64,000 nt of DNA from assembly GCA_019347805.1 (NCBI GenBank), contig JAHWKR010000006.1, forward strand, positions 1 to 64,000, in the 5' to 3' direction. Numbering within the stretch: position 1 is the stretch's first letter; every line of letters starts with the position of its first letter. Made by a program: the position numbers and the translations under genes. A model generated the notes under the pieces. That model was given only the letters and a program-made list of their open reading frames with translations, was not told where the DNA came from and ran no database searches. Positions 1 to 8,849 of the stretch are shown in pieces. This DNA is from Methanobacteriota archaeon (GTDB taxonomy: Archaea > Thermoplasmatota > E2 > JACPAO01 > JAHWKR01).

Positions 1-143
1 AACAATTTTCCAGCACCACTTCCTCCCACATCACGACGCCCGCCCCTTCCCCCCTCGGTCCCGCCTCCCCAGAGGCGTTCCCCCACAACCCTTAAACGAC
101 ACCCCTTGCTTGAACGGCCTTGGTCCCTGGAGGCTATTCCCTT

Positions 144-884
144 ATGGCTACGAGCGATACGGTCGTGGGCATCGTCGGTGCGGTCGTCTTGACGGCGGCC
201 ATGGTCGCTGTCTTCTATTACGAGAACGCGACGGTCGACAACGCGCCGGACGGCGCGATCGGCACGGGCGGCATCGCGTTCGTCTATGAATACGAGCGGG
301 CCACCGAGACCGTGACCGAGACCGGTCAGCTCGCGCCCGGCGGTGAGGACAGGATCACCTTCGAGGTGCCGGCCTATGCCTGGGCGGTGAACGCCACGCT
401 CACCTGGAGCGAGACGGACGACGAGACGAGCCCTGCAGCGCCCGCCTCCTCCGGACCGGACCAGTTCGAGCTCAAGGTGGTCAACGAACTGGATGCCGAG
501 GTCGGCACGAAGTCGGACCGCAGCGGGAAGCTCGACGTCATCCACTTCCACGCCGGCGGCTCGTCCAACGAGACCTCGAAGCCCGAACAGCTCACTGTGA
601 CGGTGATGGCGGACGATGAGGCCGAGGCCGACTCGACCTTGCGCAACGAGACGGCCGACGGCGGCAAGCACGGCCTTGGCACCTGGAACGCCACCGTCAA
701 GCTCATCGATGTCGGCACGGGCGCCCTCGCCGGGCAGCAGGATTCGGGCAACGCCTATTCGCTCGAGATCGTCATCGAGTACTGGAAGCCGGTCCTGCAG
801 CAGGATGACGCCACGAACGGCGCCACCGCGGCGTTCATCGCGGACCTCAGGGCGGTCCGGGCGTTCTTCTCGGGTCTGTTCTAG
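144..884 (+). CDS. Membrane-anchored extracytoplasmic protein, unknown function
   Basis: This 246-aa protein has one N-terminal hydrophobic segment (about residues 5-25) followed by an acidic, Thr-rich domain that should lie outside the cell. I do not recognise the family. The ATG at 144 is preferred over a TTG at 120 because GGAGG at 129-133 sits 10 nt upstream of it. A TATA-like cttaaac lies at 91-97. The gene is convergent with pelA and overlaps its 3' end by 4 nt. The final 20 residues are again mildly hydrophobic. The pattern (single signal-anchor, Thr/Glu-rich ectodomain, beta-rich look) suggests a pilin-like or small surface protein, but nothing proves that. Confidence 0.7.
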   Translation: MATSDTVVGIVGAVVLTAAMVAVFYYENATVDNAPDGAIGTGGIAFVYEYERATETVTETGQLAPGGEDRITFEVPAYAWAVNATLTWSETDDETSPAAPASSGPDQFELKVVNELDAEVGTKSDRSGKLDVIHFHAGGSSNETSKPEQLTVTVMADDEAEADSTLRNETADGGKHGLGTWNATVKLIDVGTGALAGQQDSGNAYSLEIVIEYWKPVLQQDDATNGATAAFIADLRAVRAFFSGLF

Positions 885-1933
885 GCCGCGACGGCGAACC
901 GGAGGTGGGCGGCGACGTCACCGAAGTGGTGCAGCCGTTCTCCCGCCTCGTGTTCGGTGGAGAGCACGTGGACGTGCGTGCGGGTCTCTTCGGCGCGTTC
1001 GAGCAGCTCGTCGAAGTCACCTGATTTGATGGCACGGTCGGTGATGAGGAGCGTCTCGACAGCGCCTAGCCCGAGCGCGTGGTGCACTTCTTCCACGCCG
1101 TAGGCGGCCAACCCTGAGCTTTTCGCGATCTCGGCCATGAGTCGTTCGAAGAGGTCGGTGTCCCGGGCGATGGCGTGGTCCTGGACCACCCGTTGCACGA
1201 GGCCGCGGCGGATCGCTTCGTGGACGCCGACCATGCCGGCCTGTCCGGTACCTTCGGTGATGACGCCGGACATGTGGTCGGGTTGCGTCTCACGCAGGCG
1301 TTCGACGAGCCGTTCGCGGGTCCAGCCGGGGCCGACGACGATGAGGGGGGCTGAGGGGTCGCGGCTCTGGGCGACGAGTTCGACCACTTCGGGCAAGTAG
1401 CCGTCCTTGCCTTTCTCTTCGTACATCTTGCCGCCGCCGCTTTTTCGCACCACGGCGACCTCGCGGGCCCCGTAGGCGCGCACCTCGGCGAGGGTCGCTT
1501 CGTCGTCCTCGATGGCGAGGATGTAGAGGCGGGGTTGGCGGGCCGATTCCTCGGCCTCCTTGATGCGGTCGCGGTGGTGTTGCCGCCAGCCGCCCGGTTT
1601 CTGGATGGCGAGGTCGTTGCGGCCGTCCGCGTCGATGTTGAACGTGTGGTGGGCGCCGAGGTCTTGTGGGCCTTCGACGATGACGCCATGGACGCGCAGC
1701 CGGTCGGAAAAGGGCTGGAACTCGACGTCCTCGACCTCGAGCGTGAGGTGCATGCGCTTCTTCTCGATCTTGCCGCGCCGTTCCACTTCGTCCTTGATCT
1801 CGGGGGTGCGCCAGGTCATGGCACGCACGCGGTCTCTCTTGTCGATGAGCTGCGCGAGGTGGTAGAGATCGTCGAGGACCTCGGGGATGAGCTTGATCAC
1901 ACCCGCCTTGCGGTCCTCGTTGACCTTCCTCAC
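881..1933 (-). CDS. pelA: Archaeal Pelota (mRNA surveillance / ribosome rescue factor)
   Basis: aPelota (350 aa, normal length) resembles the release factor aRF1. In archaea it works with aEF1A to release stalled ribosomes (no-go and non-stop surveillance). The N-terminal Sm-like domain is recognisable (residues about 5-125, with the conserved lysine-rich region and the HHTFNI motif), followed by the central (about 140-260) and C-terminal eL30-like domains (about 265-350). The GTG start at 1933 overlaps the stop of the upstream NFACT gene (GTGA) and is preceded by GAGGAGG, so translation is probably coupled. A much longer upstream frame exists but is an Arg/Pro-rich shadow of the NFACT gene. 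Confidence 0.93.
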   Translation of the reverse strand: MRKVNEDRKAGVIKLIPEVLDDLYHLAQLIDKRDRVRAMTWRTPEIKDEVERRGKIEKKRMHLTLEVEDVEFQPFSDRLRVHGVIVEGPQDLGAHHTFNIDADGRNDLAIQKPGGWRQHHRDRIKEAEESARQPRLYILAIEDDEATLAEVRAYGAREVAVVRKSGGGKMYEEKGKDGYLPEVVELVAQSRDPSAPLIVVGPGWTRERLVERLRETQPDHMSGVITEGTGQAGMVGVHEAIRRGLVQRVVQDHAIARDTDLFERLMAEIAKSSGLAAYGVEEVHHALGLGAVETLLITDRAIKSGDFDELLERAEETRTHVHVLSTEHEAGERLHHFGDVAAHLRFAVAA

Positions 1934-4110
1934 GTCTTTTCCTCCTCTGTGAGGTCGATGCCCTTGGAGCCGGTCATGCGCAACGCGCCGGGAGGCAGGG
2001 CCCGTTCGATCATGTCGGGGTGGGCGGAGAAGACGCGGGCGAAGCGTTTGGTCATCGCGCCGCGCGACGCGTCGCCGGGTTCGAGGTCGACCCATTTGTC
2101 GGTGTGCGCGTGGACGGCGTCCGGGGGCCCGGCCATGATCTTGGCACGGAGGGCGCCGGGGTCGGCCGGGTCGTCGGGCGGTGCCGTGGGGCGGCCTTCC
2201 TTGTCGAGCCAGACCAGGCCGAGCGAGGCGACGGCGGGCACCTTGCGCACCCATTTGCGTTCGCCGCGCACGATGAAGGCGCCCTTGGCGAGGAACTCGC
2301 CGCTTTGCGGGGTCTTGGAGACCTGCTCGGGTGTGACGCAGTAGGCGTCGGCGGCGGCGAAGCGGCCGAAGGCGCGCGACCAGGAGACGGCGAGTCCGGC
2401 GGCCTCTTCCATCGCTTGTTCGGGGATCTCTTCGTCGCCGCGGTGCTCGATGATGACGCTCGGAGCGCCATGGATCTCGCTGTGGACGTAGCGGTCGCCG
2501 CTTTCGAGGTGTTTCTTGACCAGGCGGTCGTTGGAGGCGGCGTCGCGTCCGCCGACGACGAGGTGCCCGGTGGAGGTGTAGAACCAGCGGTAGCCTTCGA
2601 ACCAGTTGTGGCGTCCCTGCGGGACGAGGAGGCTGGTGCGTTCCATGGCGGTGTCGACGGCGGCGGTGGCAGCGGCGTGGTCGCGTGCGGCGTCCTCCAT
2701 GCGGGCGGTGGTGTCGGCGAGCGCCCGTTCGGCGCCGGCGACCTTCTGTCTTGTCTTCTTGGCGCGTTCGTAGGCGGCGGTGGCGTTCTCGGTGATGCTC
2801 TTCGTGATGTCGACGGTGACCTCGCGTTCGACGCCGTCCGCGTCCGGTAGACGAAGTCGGAGACGACCGGTCGCCGGTTCCACGCGCACGATGCGTCGCG
2901 CTTCCGGGTTGCCGCTTTTTTTGCCTTCTTCGATGCGGGTCTGGATGTCTTTCCAGTCGTGGGCGTCGCGGGCGGCGAGGATGCTCTGGCGGATCTTTTC
3001 GACGAGCTGGTAGTGGGCGAAGAGGAGTTCGCCTTCGGCGGCCTTCTCGACCGATTCGGCCTGGAACCTCTTGACCGCTTTTTCCTGTTCATCGCGTTGG
3101 CGGGCGAGCTTCGTGGTGCGCTCGTCGACCTTGCCGATGCGTTCCTGGTGCACGGCGGTGTGGCGTCCGGCGAGGAAGAGGCGGTCGAGGGCGGCCGAGA
3201 GTGACGGCGCGGGGACCACTTCCTTGTCGGCCGAGGCGGCCGCTTCCTGGGTGAGGGCGAGGCTGTGGTGGGCGCTCCAGTCGACGGGGCGGCCGCTTTC
3301 GACGAGCACTTCGGCGTCGGGTGTGCCGGTGAGCGCTTCTTCGATGAGGTCGCGCCAGGTCGCGTAGGCCTTGGCGAGGTCTTCGTCCGGGGTCTCCTCG
3401 ATGAGGGTCTTCTTGTCGAGCCCGGCCCTCAGGATGACCTCTTCGGCGACGGGGCCGCCGAGTCCGGCTTCCATGGCGAGTGCGCGCACGAGGTCGCGGT
3501 TGCCGCGGCGGCACGCTTCACGGAAGGTCTCTTCATCGAAGGTGCGCGGGTCGGGCCGGGGCGGTGGCGGCACGTAGGGGGCGCCGCCGCGGATGGTCCG
3601 GTGGGCCCACGCCTCGGTGACGAGCGGGATGAGGATGCGGCCGTCGGGGCGCACGAGCATGACGTTGCCGTCGCCGAACAGTTCGGCGACGATGCGGAAC
3701 TCGCCCTCCTTGCGTTGCACGGTGATCGTGATGACGCGGTCGTATCCGTGTTGTTCGACGCTGAGCACCTTGCCGCCGCAGGCGTGCTTCCGGAGCGCCA
3801 TGGCGAAGCCGGGGGGGTGGGTCGGCATCTCGGGGGTGTTCTCGGTGATGCAGGCGATGCCGCCCTTGGCGATGTAAAGGTCGCGGCGCCCGACCGCCGG
3901 GGCGCGGAAGCGCAGCAGCACCTCTTGTCGGCTCGGCTGGTACGCCTTGTCGAGGTAGCCGCCGACAAGGGCGGAGAGTTCGTGCACCAGGACGGCGACC
4001 TCGAAAGCGGTGAGGGCCTCTCGGCGGGGCTTCGGCGCGAGCTCTTCGGGGCGGGTGAGGGCCGCCGTGGCCGTCGTGGGGTCTTCTGGACCGACCTCGG
4101 GGTCGCTCAC
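1930..4110 (-). CDS. rqcH: NFACT family protein (RqcH/Rqc2/NEMF homologue)
   Basis: This is a 726-aa NFACT protein. NFACT proteins bind the obstructed large ribosomal subunit together with tRNA and, in the Rqc2/RqcH group, add untemplated C-terminal tails. The NFACT-N domain covers about residues 35-200 and carries the RKH motif at 107-109 and the Asp-Arg pair at 124-125 that is needed for tailing in characterised members. A long charged coiled-coil region follows (about 310-480). The NFACT-R domain (about 515-570) has the typical HSEIHGAPS stretch. The start codon is GTG with no clear Shine-Dalgarno site. It overlaps pelA by 4 nt, placing two ribosome-rescue proteins in one operon. The N-terminal 30 residues are an acidic/Pro extension. 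Confidence 0.92.
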   Translation of the reverse strand: MSDPEVGPEDPTTATAALTRPEELAPKPRREALTAFEVAVLVHELSALVGGYLDKAYQPSRQEVLLRFRAPAVGRRDLYIAKGGIACITENTPEMPTHPPGFAMALRKHACGGKVLSVEQHGYDRVITITVQRKEGEFRIVAELFGDGNVMLVRPDGRILIPLVTEAWAHRTIRGGAPYVPPPPRPDPRTFDEETFREACRRGNRDLVRALAMEAGLGGPVAEEVILRAGLDKKTLIEETPDEDLAKAYATWRDLIEEALTGTPDAEVLVESGRPVDWSAHHSLALTQEAAASADKEVVPAPSLSAALDRLFLAGRHTAVHQERIGKVDERTTKLARQRDEQEKAVKRFQAESVEKAAEGELLFAHYQLVEKIRQSILAARDAHDWKDIQTRIEEGKKSGNPEARRIVRVEPATGRLRLRLPDADGVEREVTVDITKSITENATAAYERAKKTRQKVAGAERALADTTARMEDAARDHAAATAAVDTAMERTSLLVPQGRHNWFEGYRWFYTSTGHLVVGGRDAASNDRLVKKHLESGDRYVHSEIHGAPSVIIEHRGDEEIPEQAMEEAAGLAVSWSRAFGRFAAADAYCVTPEQVSKTPQSGEFLAKGAFIVRGERKWVRKVPAVASLGLVWLDKEGRPTAPPDDPADPGALRAKIMAGPPDAVHAHTDKWVDLEPGDASRGAMTKRFARVFSAHPDMIERALPPGALRMTGSKGIDLTEEEKT

Positions 4111-4238
4111 GTTCGCGTTGGAGGAGTGTCTTGTTCTTCATGGTTCGGATGATGGCGTCCCCCGTACAGTGACGCCTTTGCGGACAGGATGGGTCTTCTT
4201 GGTCCCTTATCAATCGTGGATTCCGCTTCATACCTGCC

Positions 4239-6380
4239 ATGGCACGCCCGGAGCGGGCGCCCGGTCGACCGTCCGCGGTCCTCATCGGGTGCCTTTTGGT
4301 CGTCGTGGGCCTCCTGACGGCCCCGACCAGCCTGGCCGCTCCGCTCTCTTCTTTTGCCGCCGATGACGACGGTGTTCTTCAGGCAGGTGTCGGCCTTTCG
4401 GCGCGCGACAAGGACGGCGACGGCATCGATGACGCCCTCCTGGAGGTCGAGCGTCTGGGTGCCGCGGCGGGTCGTTTCCCGGACGGCTTCCCGCGTCTCA
4501 TGTTCCGCGACTCGGGCGACGGGCTCGTCTACGATGTCTTCGTGCGTTTCGCGGGCACGGTCGACGCATCGGTCGCACATCGTGTCGCAGACGTCACGGG
4601 GAGCGAGGCGCGGGCGTTCCCGCTCGCCGAGGCGGTCTGGGTGCGCGATGTCCCGGCCGCGCTCTTCGACCCGCTTCTCGCCTTGCCTGGTGCCCTCGCG
4701 ATCGAGGCCGACCGCCCGGTCGTGCCGATGGTCGAGACGGCGTCGGCGACCCACATGGTGCGCGGCACCCCCGAGACCGGCAAGGGCGCCCGGGAGCGCT
4801 GGAAGGTGACGGGTCATGGGATCAACATCGCGGTGCTCGACACCGGCATCGACGACGAGCATCCGACCTTCGGCGTCGACAGACGGCTCGGTGGTTACGA
4901 TGCGACGTACTGGTTCCTGCGCGACAACGACACCAATCACGAGGATCCCGATTCGCGCGACACCTACACGCACGGGACCTATGTCGCGGGCGTGGCGCTC
5001 GGCGTGGGCAAACGTACGGACGATGTCGTGTTCGGGGGACCGGTGCCGCGCAACAAGACCGGCATCGCACCGGGGGCGAACTATCTCGATGTCAAGGTGA
5101 TGACGACCGACCTGGAGGGCAACGCCTTCGGTCTCGGCTCTGAAGAGCTCGTCGCCGGCACCGGTTCGATGGTCCTGGAGGGCCTTGAGTTCGTGCATCG
5201 CTACAACGCCAACGAGAGCCACCTCGGCAACGTGAGCCGCGACGAGGTCGACATCGTCCTCATGGCGCTCGGGGAGACATCACCGGACGAGGATGGCAAC
5301 AGCACGTTGTCGCGCGCGGTCGACAACCTCACCGCCACCGGTGTCATCGTCGTCGCCTCGGCCGGCAACTGCGGTGCCGGCGCGCGCACGTCGCAGTCGG
5401 TGTGGGACCTGGTCTATCGGCGCTGTGAACGGGTCGGTGCCAACACGGTCTCGGCTCCGGGCGCGGCGCGGAGCGCGATCACGGTCTCCGCCTTCGACGA
5501 CGTCGGGACGGTGGAATGGGACGACGACACGACGGCGCTTTTTTCGTCGGCCGGTCCGAACGGCGGCGAGCCGAAGCCGAACGTGGCGGCTTCCGGAGTG
5601 CACATCGAGGGTCCCATGGGCCAGGCCGCGACACGGGAGGGATTGTGGCAGTGGCAGCCGGCCGAGGACCGCTACCAGAACCTGTCCGGTACGTCTCCGT
5701 CCGCGGCGGTCGTGGCGGGGGTCGTCGCGCTCATGAAGGAGGCCGACAAGGGGCTCTCGCCGGAGCGCGCCAAGGAGATCCTCATGGTGACAGCGCGCGA
5801 CATCGATGATGATGATTGGGACCCGCGCACGGGGGCCGGCGCGGTCGACGCCTACGACGCGGTCGGCGTGGTCCTCGGCTACCTCGACGAGACGCTCTTC
5901 AACGGCACCAAGGAAGAGGGACCGCGCGAGGAGCCGGCCGAGGCCCCGGAGCCGCCGTCGCGGCCGGCCCGCGTTATCAACCGTGCCCCGCGTGTCGCCT
6001 TCTCGATCTCCGAGCCGGTCGCCGCGACAGGCCAGCCGGTGCTCTTTTCGGATGCGTCGTGGGACCCGGAGGGCGATGAGCTCGTCTCCTGGGTGTGGGA
6101 CTTCGGCGACGGAAAGACGGGAAGCGGCCGCAACATCACCCATGTCTACGACCGGCCAGGTGTCTTCAAGGTACGACTGACGGTGACCGACAAGAACGAG
6201 ACGGGGTCGGTGTCGAACGTCGGCCGGCAGGACATCATCGTCAAGGGGGAGCCCGTCGAGCGCGACGTGCCGGCGCCGGGGGCGGGGCTCATCCTGGTCG
6301 CGCTCCTGGTCCTCGTCCTCTCCGGGACGCTGCGACGTCTGAGGCCGACCGGTCCACCCAAGGTCGACAGGTCCCCGTAG
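4239..6380 (+). CDS. Secreted subtilisin-like (S8) protease with PKD domain
   Basis: This 713-aa exported serine protease has a signal peptide (about residues 10-34) and a propeptide-like region to about 190. The S8 catalytic domain shows Asp201 (AVLDTGID), His245 (THGTYVAG), oxyanion Asn377 (SAGN) and Ser486 (GTSPSAA). A PKD domain follows at about 580-670 (WDFGDG). The C-terminus has a Pro-Ala-Pro-Gly segment, one hydrophobic helix and an Arg-rich tail, which resembles archaeal surface-sorting (PGF-CTERM-like) signals. The protein is therefore probably held at the cell surface and degrades external proteins. It is transcribed divergently from rqcH. Confidence 0.9.
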   Translation: MARPERAPGRPSAVLIGCLLVVVGLLTAPTSLAAPLSSFAADDDGVLQAGVGLSARDKDGDGIDDALLEVERLGAAAGRFPDGFPRLMFRDSGDGLVYDVFVRFAGTVDASVAHRVADVTGSEARAFPLAEAVWVRDVPAALFDPLLALPGALAIEADRPVVPMVETASATHMVRGTPETGKGARERWKVTGHGINIAVLDTGIDDEHPTFGVDRRLGGYDATYWFLRDNDTNHEDPDSRDTYTHGTYVAGVALGVGKRTDDVVFGGPVPRNKTGIAPGANYLDVKVMTTDLEGNAFGLGSEELVAGTGSMVLEGLEFVHRYNANESHLGNVSRDEVDIVLMALGETSPDEDGNSTLSRAVDNLTATGVIVVASAGNCGAGARTSQSVWDLVYRRCERVGANTVSAPGAARSAITVSAFDDVGTVEWDDDTTALFSSAGPNGGEPKPNVAASGVHIEGPMGQAATREGLWQWQPAEDRYQNLSGTSPSAAVVAGVVALMKEADKGLSPERAKEILMVTARDIDDDDWDPRTGAGAVDAYDAVGVVLGYLDETLFNGTKEEGPREEPAEAPEPPSRPARVINRAPRVAFSISEPVAATGQPVLFSDASWDPEGDELVSWVWDFGDGKTGSGRNITHVYDRPGVFKVRLTVTDKNETGSVSNVGRQDIIVKGEPVERDVPAPGAGLILVALLVLVLSGTLRRLRPTGPPKVDRSP

Positions 6381-6490
6381 AGCCGAATCGGACCTTGGGC
6401 ACTGTTTAAGTAAGGTCCAGAGGAGAAGAACAGGTCGACCGGGACCGGTGCCATCGGGCGTCCGGCGCCTCGGTCACCAGGGGAGAACCA

Positions 6491-6712
6491 ATGGACGACT
6501 ACGCTTACCTCTTCGGCAAGAAGGGCGACGGACGCCTTGACGAGCGCAAGGAGGTCAAGGTGCGCCTGCCCATAGAACAGCTCATCCGACTGCACGGCAT
6601 CAAGCTGGTGCATGGACGCACGATCACCGACAGTGTGGTCGAGGCGCTCGACCTCTACTTCGCCCGCATCGAGACGGTTGAAGAGGAAGAGAGCGAAGAG
6701 ACGCCGCTCTAG
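6491..6712 (+). CDS. Small ribbon-helix-helix-like DNA-binding protein
   Basis: This 73-aa protein contains a beta strand (KEVKVRLP) followed by two predicted helices, the ribbon-helix-helix layout used by dimeric repressors and antitoxins. It starts at an ATG preceded by GGGGAG. A TATA-like tttaagta lies at 6404-6411. It has a close paralogue 200 bp downstream (6913-7116); both share the VKVRLP strand and the RLHG-K motif. The acidic tail (EEEESEE) is distinctive. No toxin gene is visible beside it, so a plain transcriptional regulator is more likely than an antitoxin. Confidence 0.6.
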   Translation: MDDYAYLFGKKGDGRLDERKEVKVRLPIEQLIRLHGIKLVHGRTITDSVVEALDLYFARIETVEEEESEETPL

Positions 6713-6912
6713 CCGCCAGCTCGTTCCTTACTGCCGGAAGACGTTCCTATTCGCGACCCGAGCGGACGCTCCGCCTTCCGCCCCTCCACCGATAGGGGTC
6801 GGCGGCCGCTTCTCCCGTTCGGCTCTTGCCCTGTCCGGTCCGTGTCCGTAGCCTTATCCGGTCCCACGCGGAGTGCTGCACAAGGTGGCGAAAGCCGCCT
6901 GGATGTGACAGG

Positions 6913-7116
6913 ATGCACGACTGGATCGATATCACCGATGTGGATATGGACGAGACGCGCGAAGTGAAGGTGCGTCTCCCCGTCCATCAGCTGATGCGCC
7001 TGCATGGTCTCAAGTTGATGCGTGGACAGAGCCTCTCTTCGACCGTGCAGAGCGCCCTGGATGCCTGGTTCGCGGCCGCCGAGGCGGCCGAAAAGGACGG
7101 CTCCCGCAGGGAGTAG
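6913..7116 (+). CDS. Second small ribbon-helix-helix-like protein (paralogue)
   Basis: This 67-aa protein is related to the one at 6491-6712: both carry the strand EVKVRLP, then the motif RLHG-K and a second helix ending near a Trp/Phe-Ala pair. The ATG at 6913 starts the conserved part; a longer frame upstream lacks similarity and is probably untranslated. A TATA-like ccttatc lies near 6852-6858. It probably binds DNA as a homodimer, or as a heterodimer with its neighbour. The tail is Ala/Glu/Lys-rich. Its target is unknown. Confidence 0.58.
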   Translation: MHDWIDITDVDMDETREVKVRLPVHQLMRLHGLKLMRGQSLSSTVQSALDAWFAAAEAAEKDGSRRE

Positions 7117-7160
7117 CGAACGATGGGTTCATACCCCTCCGCGGGTTCACGGGCGACCGT

Positions 7161-7823
7161 ATGAAGAAGGTCCCCGGCACAGCTGGTGACGGCAACGGCA
7201 GCGAGCGTGGCTCCGCCGAAGAGCCGGCACCCGAGCCGGACCTCGTCCTCGATTCTGATGATGTCGAGAACGGCGCGGACCAAGGGCCGCCCCAGGTCGA
7301 GGTCGACCCGGACCCGGACGCCGGACTGTCGCCCGCGTCGCGCGCGGAGCCGGTCGGCGAGCGTACGTTCACCGAGCGGTCGCCGGCGGAGGTCGCAGAG
7401 TTCCTCGAGCGGGCCAAGCAGGCGCTCAAGGCGGAGGGCTTCATCGAGACGCCTTTCCAGTACCGCAAGAAGCGCCAGGTGTTCGGGCTCATCAAGGACC
7501 ATGGCCATGACCTTCAGCTCCATGTGCGGGCCTTCGCCGACGGCATCATCGAGAGCGAGGTGGAGCTCTCCAATCGCTATGTCGAGCACCTGGTCTCGCC
7601 GCGGCGTTCCGCGCACGCCGAGATCAAGGCGGTGTTCGAGAAGCACGGCATCGAGACGGAGACGATCAACGAGGAGTTCCAGACACGCACCGGGTCGACC
7701 AAGACCCGCATGCCGCGTACGCGCACGAAGACGACCGACCTCGTGAAGGGCGGCATCGGTCTTGCCGGTGCGCTCGGTGCGGTGGCCGTGGCGCGTTTCG
7801 TGCAGCGCCGCAAGCGGCGGTGA
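7161..7823 (+). CDS. Unknown protein with C-terminal membrane-like segment
   Basis: This 220-aa protein is of unrecognised family. Residues 1-70 are acidic and Pro-rich, so probably disordered. Residues about 75-180 form a folded alpha/beta domain with a basic helix. The end is basic, then a Gly/Ala hydrophobic stretch (about 193-212), then an Arg/Lys tail, consistent with a C-terminal tail anchor facing the cytoplasm. Its stop codon overlaps the GTG start of dtdA (GTGA), so the two are co-translated. That link to a tRNA-editing enzyme is the only functional hint. Confidence 0.62.
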   Translation: MKKVPGTAGDGNGSERGSAEEPAPEPDLVLDSDDVENGADQGPPQVEVDPDPDAGLSPASRAEPVGERTFTERSPAEVAEFLERAKQALKAEGFIETPFQYRKKRQVFGLIKDHGHDLQLHVRAFADGIIESEVELSNRYVEHLVSPRRSAHAEIKAVFEKHGIETETINEEFQTRTGSTKTRMPRTRTKTTDLVKGGIGLAGALGAVAVARFVQRRKRR

Positions 7824-8758
7824 CCTTCTTGTCGGACGGTGGCAACGGGATGCGCACCGACGGGACGGGCCCGCGGGTCCTCGTCGAGTCGGCACCGGAC
7901 ACGGCGAGCGCGAACATCGTACGCCACGTGCGGGAGCGTCTGCGTTTCGAGCCGATGGGGGAGGAGTTGGACGGGCGTCCGATCGAGCGGGTGGTCGGGG
8001 GTCTTCCGGAGGGGTCGCCGCCGGTCTATCTGGCGCGCATCGAAGGGTGGCACATCGAGCGCGAGGGCCTCGGCGAGGCGGTCGTGGACGCCCTCGGTAT
8101 GCCGGTGGAGGCGCTTGTCGTGGCGTCGCGTCATCGTGCCGCTTCGGGTGTCGCGAGCTTCACGGCGCATCCGGTCGGCAATCCGGGCGCTTCAGCGGAC
8201 GCGGGTGGCGAGCCGGGTCGATGTGCCCCGGCGCATCCGCATCTCTTGTCGGCGGCGTATCGCAACCTGCGTGATTCCTGCCGTGGTTCTGGGCTTCCGC
8301 ACACGGTGACGCTCGAGGCGACCCATCACGGCCCGCTCACGTCGGTACCGGTGGTCTTCTTCGAGATCGGTTCTTCGGAGGAGCACTATGACGACCCGCG
8401 TGCGGGGGTCGTGGCGGCGGAGGCGGCGGTGCGGACGCTTGGGCATGTCGCGGAGCCTGACGTACCTGTGGTGATGGGCATCGGCGGGGGTCATTATGCG
8501 CCGCGCTTCGTGGCGCTTCTGGACGAGACGCGGGTCTCGGTGGGGCATGTCCTTGCGTCCTATCATTGGAACGGTGACGGTTCGGTCGCCGGGGAGGTAC
8601 TGGACCGTTTCCTTGCGGCGTCGGCGGCACCCGGTCGGGCGCTTCCGGACGGCGTTTACGTCGACCGCAAGAGCCTTAAAGGCCCGGACCGACGGGACGT
8701 CCTGGAGCATCTGGAGGCGCGGGGTGTACCGGTCGTGCGGACCGCTGACCTGGCTTGA
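7820..8758 (+). CDS. dtdA: D-aminoacyl-tRNA deacylase, archaeal type (DTD2)
   Basis: DTD2 hydrolyses D-aminoacyl-tRNA, so D-amino acids are not built into protein and the tRNA is recycled; it is a cytoplasmic enzyme of archaea and plants (GEK1). The family motifs are all visible: SRHRAASG (103-110), EATHHGP (166-172), FEIGSSEE (181-188) and GIGGGHYAPR (220-229). At 312 aa it is slightly longer than usual because of the N-terminal 18 residues; a Met at residue 11 is an alternative start. The GTG start overlaps the upstream stop, placing it in an operon with the unknown protein at 7161-7823. Confidence 0.9.
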   Translation: MTFLSDGGNGMRTDGTGPRVLVESAPDTASANIVRHVRERLRFEPMGEELDGRPIERVVGGLPEGSPPVYLARIEGWHIEREGLGEAVVDALGMPVEALVVASRHRAASGVASFTAHPVGNPGASADAGGEPGRCAPAHPHLLSAAYRNLRDSCRGSGLPHTVTLEATHHGPLTSVPVVFFEIGSSEEHYDDPRAGVVAAEAAVRTLGHVAEPDVPVVMGIGGGHYAPRFVALLDETRVSVGHVLASYHWNGDGSVAGEVLDRFLAASAAPGRALPDGVYVDRKSLKGPDRRDVLEHLEARGVPVVRTADLA

Positions 8759-8849
8759 CGGGTCTCCGGTGGGGTTGCGGGTGGAACTCGATCTCCACCT
8801 TCGTCCCAGCATGGTCATCTAGTCGTGCGTCCTCGACAGGTAGGCGGAT

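Noticed and set aside
6491-7116. Toxin-antitoxin locus
   Set aside because: Two RHH-like genes are present but no toxin gene lies next to either.
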